10,414 nucleotides of DNA from NCBI GenBank assembly GCA_016302965.1, contig JAEDMP010000083.1:1-10414 (forward strand), given 5' to 3'. Each line of letters opens with the position of its first letter. The stretch's first letter is position 1. The translations under genes and the position numbers were made by a program. Positions 6,813 through 10,414 of the stretch are shown piece after piece. The notes under the pieces are model-generated. The model searched no databases. It was given only the letters and a program-made list of their open reading frames with translations, and was not told where the DNA came from. The stretch is from Bacteroidaceae bacterium. Lineage in GTDB: Bacteria > Bacteroidota > Bacteroidia > Bacteroidales > Bacteroidaceae.

Positions 6813-9041
6813 TTATTGGTATTGCTTCACCACCATTCTGATTTCCTCGTAACTGATTTCATCAGGACAGAGCTGCTTGACAGACTTCAACCCGGGCTCT
6901 TCCGCCTTGGCCATGGCCTTTCGTATCAGGCAGATTTTCTCCTTATCCACCAAATCTTCAAGCTGAATATCTCCCGTCTCCACATAATGATCCAGGTGGC
7001 TATAGATAGTCGAGGGAGCCATGCCACGGCGAATGGCTATCTCCTCCACCTGCATGCCCTGCAAAAAGAGCTGATAAGTGATTTCATGAGATTTAACCTT
7101 CTCCGCCATGGCCTTCTCTTCTTTGACCTTCTCCTCCTTGGGCTTCTGCTGTTTAGCCTGATCATGATTGGCCTTCGTCTTCGTTTCCTGGCGCTTGCGC
7201 TTCGAACGGCTGGCAGATGCACTGTTGTCCATCTGTTCCAGCAGTGTGCGCTGCTTTTCGCTGAGATACATCACGACGCTGAATCCCTGTCTGGAGATGC
7301 GGTCGAGCAACTGCCGTCGCGAGCCGTAGAGCAGTGTGAGTTCGGCATAAACGTCACTCATCCTACGGGCAGCATCCTTGTTCTTCACCGTCGCCGTCTT
7401 GCAGAGTTCCAATGGGTGGTCGAGCGAATCGTGCAGCGCCTGACCGAAATAGGCGGCACTGCGCTTCACCCGATCGAGAAAGGCGGCATCATGAAGCGTG
7501 GCTATCGGCGAGGCCTCTATCTGTCGGCGCCATTTCTCACCCACCTCCAGCACCTTCTCCTTCACATCCTGCAGGGCATGGCGGTGCATCTGGGTGAGGG
7601 CGGCATGGGTCGTGGCACAGAACTCCATCAACTGGCGCGAGAGATACTCCTCTTTATAATATATGATCCTGAAGTCGAACAATTCGAGCAATAGTTGCCG
7701 GTAATACTCCTCTTTCAGTTCGGGCAGTCGTCTGATGCTCTCCGTCGCCTCCACCTCCTGTCGGGCGATATAAGTGTCCACCCGCTCGTCGTTGATGATA
7801 CTCGGCAGGTCGATGGGCGAGGCCAGCACCAAGCCCTCAATCGTCTTGCAACGGCTCAGCGCCACATACACCTGTCCGGGTGCAAACGACTGTCCGGCAT
7901 CGATGATGGCATGCTCGAAGGTGAGTCCCTGGCTCTTGTGGATGGTGATGGCCCATGCCAGCCGCAGGGGATATTGATTAAAGGTGCCCTGCACCTCGGT
8001 CATGATTTCCTTGGTCTCAGGATTGAGCACATATTTGGCGTTCTCCCACTCCTCCATCTCCACCTCTATCTCCTTGGTCTCACCGGCGCAAACCACCCGC
8101 AGGCTGTTGGCCGCCGCATAGGTGACACGCCCGATACGTCCGTTGAAATAGCGCTGTTCGCCCGAGTTGTCGTTGCGGATAAACATCACCTGGGCACCCA
8201 CCTTGAGTGTCAGTTCCAGATGGGTGGGATAGGCATATTCGGGGAAGTTGCCTTCTACCGTTGCCCGATAGCTGACAGCAGGGGTCTGCAGCCGCTGCAG
8301 TTCCTGCTCATTGTAGCGGTTGGCCATATAGTTATGGGTGGACAGGCGGATATAGCCCTCCTCAGGTTGGGGGCGGAACAGGGGCAGATAGCGACTGTTG
8401 AGTTTGGCCAGGTCGTCGGCAGTGGGCTGGCCCTCACGCACATGGTTGAGAATGCTGACAAAAGTGGGGTCCTGCTGGCGATAGACCTTCTCTAACTGGA
8501 TGGTGACATAGTTCGTCTCGGCCAGCGCCTTGCTGCCAAAGAAATATGGTGTATCGTAATAAGGTTTCAGGATAGCCTCTTCATCAGGAGTAACCACAGG
8601 AGTGAGCTGCTGCAGGTCGCCAATCATCAGCAGTTGCAAACCGCCAAAGGGTTTGTAGCGGTCGCGGAAGCGGCGCAACACCGCATCGATGGCATCCAGC
8701 AGGTCGCTGCGCACCATGGAAATCTCGTCGATGACCAACAGGTCGAGCGAGGCGATAATCTTCCGTTTCTCCTTGCTGAAGTCAAAACGGTTCTTCATCT
8801 GGGCACCGGGGACAAAGGGAGTCAGCGGAATCTGGAAAAAGGAATGGATGGTCACTCCACCGGCATTGATGGCCGCCACACCCGTTGGTGCCACCACCAC
8901 CATGCGTTTGGTGCTGCGCTCTACGAGGGTTTTCAGGAAGGTGGTCTTGCCCGTGCCTGCTTTACCCGTAAGGAAGATGCTGTGACCTGTGTGTTCCACA
9001 AAGTCCCATGCTGTTCTCATCTCTTTGTTGACTTCTGACAT
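6813..9041 (-). CDS. Pif1/RecD-like superfamily 1 DNA helicase with C-terminal helix-turn-helix
   Basis: This 742-residue protein carries SF1 helicase motifs in order: Walker A GKAGTGKTT (26-34), APTGVAA (51-57), Walker B VIDEISM (103-109), GDLQQL (141-146), VYRQQ (186-190), and the C-terminal motifs TIHKSQGLTF (366-375) and VYVALSRC (391-398). That set, with TIHKSQG, is typical of Pif1-like 5'-to-3' helicases, which unwind forks, R-loops and G-quadruplex DNA. The following region (about 400-610) is alpha-helical and family-specific. A lysine/glutamate-rich linker (about 612-650) joins a C-terminal domain (651-742). That domain contains a helix-turn-helix-like segment (VEEIAIRRGMAPSTIYSHL), as in Bacteroidota helicases with the helicase HTH domain. 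The ATG at 9039-9041 leads straight into the helicase fold. It is transcribed alone, convergent with the operon and divergent from the mannosyltransferase, so it is probably a housekeeping gene. Confidence 0.94.
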   Translation of the reverse strand: MSEVNKEMRTAWDFVEHTGHSIFLTGKAGTGKTTFLKTLVERSTKRMVVVAPTGVAAINAGGVTIHSFFQIPLTPFVPGAQMKNRFDFSKEKRKIIASLDLLVIDEISMVRSDLLDAIDAVLRRFRDRYKPFGGLQLLMIGDLQQLTPVVTPDEEAILKPYYDTPYFFGSKALAETNYVTIQLEKVYRQQDPTFVSILNHVREGQPTADDLAKLNSRYLPLFRPQPEEGYIRLSTHNYMANRYNEQELQRLQTPAVSYRATVEGNFPEYAYPTHLELTLKVGAQVMFIRNDNSGEQRYFNGRIGRVTYAAANSLRVVCAGETKEIEVEMEEWENAKYVLNPETKEIMTEVQGTFNQYPLRLAWAITIHKSQGLTFEHAIIDAGQSFAPGQVYVALSRCKTIEGLVLASPIDLPSIINDERVDTYIARQEVEATESIRRLPELKEEYYRQLLLELFDFRIIYYKEEYLSRQLMEFCATTHAALTQMHRHALQDVKEKVLEVGEKWRRQIEASPIATLHDAAFLDRVKRSAAYFGQALHDSLDHPLELCKTATVKNKDAARRMSDVYAELTLLYGSRRQLLDRISRQGFSVVMYLSEKQRTLLEQMDNSASASRSKRKRQETKTKANHDQAKQQKPKEEKVKEEKAMAEKVKSHEITYQLFLQGMQVEEIAIRRGMAPSTIYSHLDHYVETGDIQLEDLVDKEKICLIRKAMAKAEEPGLKSVKQLCPDEISYEEIRMVVKQYQ

Positions 9042-9113
9042 CGTTTTATTTAATAAGCGTTTGATTGGATAAGGACGGATACCAACGAAGGAATGTAATC
9101 ATGTAATATTCTG

Positions 9114-9121
9114 CAAAGATA
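9114..9121 (-). promoter_or_regulatory. -7 promoter element of the helicase gene
   Basis: On the minus strand this reads TATCTTTG, an exact match to TAnnTTTG, 72 bases before the helicase ATG. No TTTG box is found at the expected distance upstream, where the sequence is A/T-run rich instead. It is the only such element in the gap that points toward the helicase. Confidence 0.6.
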
Positions 9122-9206
9122 CGATAAAAAAACGAGAATCTGTATGAAGAAAAAAAAATAATCTGAAAAAAAACGGGATGGGATGGAATAATTGGAAAAA
9201 AACAAT

Positions 9207-9214
9207 TACCTTTG
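9207..9214 (+). promoter_or_regulatory. -7 promoter element of the mannosyltransferase gene
   Basis: TACCTTTG matches TAnnTTTG on the plus strand and lies 31 bases before the ATG at 9246. The expected TTTG about 20 bases upstream is missing; the nearest TTGG (9192-9195) is too close. Its position inside any longer upstream frame supports 9246 as the true start of the next gene. Confidence 0.6.
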
Positions 9215-9245
9215 CACAAAAATCAAAACCACCATAGGCACCAAC

Positions 9246-9995
9246 ATGAACAGTAGCGATAGTATCATCATTATACCGACGTACAACGAGAAAGAGAACA
9301 TCGAGAAAATTATCCGGGCCATCTTCGGTCTGGAGAAGTGTTTCCACATCCTGGTCATTGATGACGGTTCACCCGATGGCACCGCCTCCATCGTTAAACG
9401 GCTCATACAGCAGGAGTACTCCGACCGCCTCTTCATCCTTGAACGTTCTGGAAAGTTGGGGCTCGGCACAGCCTATATCACCGGCTTCAAGTGGGCGCTG
9501 GAACATGACTATGCGTATATTTTCGAGATGGATGCCGACTTCAGCCACGACCCCAATGACCTGCCGCGTCTTTATGCCGCCTGCCACGACGAGGGTTATG
9601 ATGTGGCCATCGGTTCGCGTTATGTATCGGGAGTGAATGTGGTGAACTGGCCCATCGGTCGGGTGCTGATGAGTTATTTCGCCTCCAAGTATGTACGCTT
9701 GGTCACTGGCTTCAAGGTTCATGACACCACAGCGGGATTCAAGTGCTACAAGCGCCGAGTGCTCAAGACCATCGAACTCGACAAGATTCGTTTCAAGGGC
9801 TACGGTTTCCAGATTGAGATGAAGTTTACGGCCTATAAGATTGGTTTCAAAATCAAGGAGGTCCCCGTCATCTTTGTCAACCGCAGAGAGGGTGTGAGCA
9901 AGATGAGCGGCGGCATCTTCGGCGAAGCCTTCTTCGGTGTGATGCGGCTGAGATGGGACGGATGGACCCGCAAATATCCCTCCATCCAGGAATAA
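9246..9995 (+). CDS. Polyprenol monophosphomannose synthase (GT2, DPM1-like)
   Basis: This 249-residue cytoplasmic glycosyltransferase of family GT2 lacks a membrane anchor, like bacterial single-domain DPM1 proteins. Motifs are IIIIPTYNEKENIE (7-20), VIDDGSPDGT (37-46), GLGTAYITGF (72-81), the metal-binding EMDADFSHDP (94-103), GSRYVSG (123-129) and HDTTAGFKCYKR (159-170). It ends with the conserved FVNRREGVSKMSGG region (210-223). The enzyme moves mannose from GDP-mannose to a polyprenyl phosphate, giving the lipid-linked donor used outside the membrane for glycan or protein O-mannosylation, the latter known in Bacteroidota. The ATG at 9246 is preferred over an upstream TTG at 9192, because the promoter element lies between them and the fold starts right after 9246. 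No other glycosylation gene is in the window. The precise sugar (mannose rather than glucose) is inferred from overall family resemblance. Confidence 0.93.
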   Translation: MNSSDSIIIIPTYNEKENIEKIIRAIFGLEKCFHILVIDDGSPDGTASIVKRLIQQEYSDRLFILERSGKLGLGTAYITGFKWALEHDYAYIFEMDADFSHDPNDLPRLYAACHDEGYDVAIGSRYVSGVNVVNWPIGRVLMSYFASKYVRLVTGFKVHDTTAGFKCYKRRVLKTIELDKIRFKGYGFQIEMKFTAYKIGFKIKEVPVIFVNRREGVSKMSGGIFGEAFFGVMRLRWDGWTRKYPSIQE

Positions 9996-10010
9996 ACATC
10001 ACCAAAGTAT

Positions 10011-10301
10011 TCACACGGAACAGGGGACTGAGAGATTTCCTGTTCCGCATGATATATTCCAGTTGGTGTAACACAGATATTTCTTCCCCTTTATGATGAT
10101 TTCTATCGCATTCTTGGCGTTCAGTTTCTTGGCCAGATGGTTGCGGTGAGCCTTGTCAGTGAAATAACTGACATGCAGTTTGTCGGCTATTTCCTGGGTA
10201 GTATAGCCCTTTGACAGATAGTAGAGCACCTGCTTCTCACGCTCGGTGAGCTCCACTTTGTCTGCGGATGCAGCCGAGGATTTCCGCTTCTTTTTCGCCA
10301 T
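10011..10301 (-). CDS. Small orphan LuxR-type DNA-binding protein
   Basis: This 96-residue protein has a lysine-rich start (MAKKKRKSS) followed by a GerE/LuxR helix-turn-helix: LTEREKQVL (18-26), the first HTH helix QEIADKLHVS (36-45) and the recognition-helix region FTDKAHRNHLAKKLN (47-61). There is no receiver or ligand-binding domain, so it is not a response regulator by itself. Two things are odd. The usual TVKTHR or TVKAHR motif has Asp (residue 49) in place of the buried valine. The tail after residue 70 (KGKKYLCYTNWNIS onwards, with three cysteines) does not look like the family's normal short end and is partly encoded by an inverted repeat. The gene faces the mannosyltransferase with only 15 bases between stops. 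No TAnnTTTG element lies in the short gap upstream, so it may be co-transcribed with the gene starting beyond the right edge. Target genes are unknown. Confidence 0.78.
   Translation of the reverse strand: MAKKKRKSSAASADKVELTEREKQVLYYLSKGYTTQEIADKLHVSYFTDKAHRNHLAKKLNAKNAIEIIIKGKKYLCYTNWNISCGTGNLSVPCSV
10016..10047. repeat. 9-bp inverted repeat, possible terminator of the mannosyltransferase gene
   Basis: CGGAACAGG (10016-10024) pairs perfectly with CCTGTTCCG (10039-10047) around a 14-base loop, beginning 21 bases after the mannosyltransferase stop. Neither strand has a T-run after the stem, so it is not a standard intrinsic terminator. It lies inside the last codons of the LuxR-type gene on the minus strand. 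Confidence 0.45.
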
Positions 10302-10359
10302 GATGTATGCCTCGCTGCAGGGCTATATGACAGGAAAGTTGTTCTATGCTGACTCTGAA

Positions 10360-10414
10360 TTACACTTCCCTCATCTTAATCATGTCCCAGCCGCAGAACT
10401 GGATAATGATCTTA
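10360..10414 (-). CDS. Possible C-terminal end of a gene cut by the window edge
   Basis: A minus-strand frame enters at the right edge and ends at TAA (10360-10362) after 17 codons (KIIIQFCGWDMIKMREV). Its third positions are largely G or C, as in the real genes here. It lies upstream of the LuxR-type gene on the same strand with a 58-base gap that shows no promoter element. The stretch is too short to name a family or to prove it is coding. Confidence 0.3.
   Translation of the reverse strand, partial: KIIIQFCGWDMIKMREV

Noticed and set aside
6816..8495. Two long plus-strand frames (292 and 266 codons) opposite the helicase
   Set aside because: The helicase motifs on the minus strand are complete. 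The plus frames carry no motif and no promoter element.
1..10414. tRNA genes, rRNA, CRISPR repeats, IS transposases, phage genes
   Set aside because: No cloverleaf, evenly spaced repeat array, DDE transposase motif or phage structural gene was seen on either strand.

Overview
The window looks like chromosomal DNA of a Bacteroidales bacterium, most likely Prevotellaceae. The evidence is the Bacteroidota-type promoter core TAnnTTTG (with an upstream TTTG box at one site), the lack of strong Shine-Dalgarno sequences, the GC-rich codon third positions, and gene families typical of that order. No database search was possible, so the genus is an inference.

Left end (1 to about 1220) is a scrapyard, read on the minus strand. 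It holds a badly deleted SLC13/DASS-type transporter with RCK_C (TrkA_C) domains. This is joined near position 390 to the 3' end of an unrelated, unrecognised gene. That gene end is followed by a perfect 12-bp terminator hairpin with a T-tract. Directly after the T-tract the first 49 bases look like the 5' end of a group IIC-like intron, a class known to insert behind terminators.

Centre (about 1319 to 6765, plus strand) is one tight operon behind a good promoter. Its genes are a secreted amylo-alpha-1,6-glucosidase-like enzyme, an HprK-related P-loop kinase, a small S24/S26-type peptidase with a Ser-His-Asp pattern, a PqqD-like protein (RiPP recognition element) and an ABC exporter with fused ATPase. 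Three of the four junctions overlap by 4 to 8 bases; the fourth has a 1-base gap. The last four genes resemble the accessory part of a RiPP (lasso-peptide-like) pathway: leader recognition, peptide or protein phosphorylation, cleavage and export. No precursor peptide, cyclase or radical SAM enzyme is visible. The coupling to a secreted glycosidase is unexpected. This is the best candidate for an undescribed system in the window.

Right part (6784 to the end) is more ordinary. A Pif1/RecD-like helicase with a C-terminal helix-turn-helix domain lies on the minus strand, convergent with the operon and sharing a hairpin with it. Diverging from it is a polyprenol-phosphate mannosyltransferase (GT2). 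Convergent with that is a short orphan LuxR-type DNA-binding protein whose 3' end contains a 9-bp inverted repeat. The window ends inside a possible further minus-strand gene.
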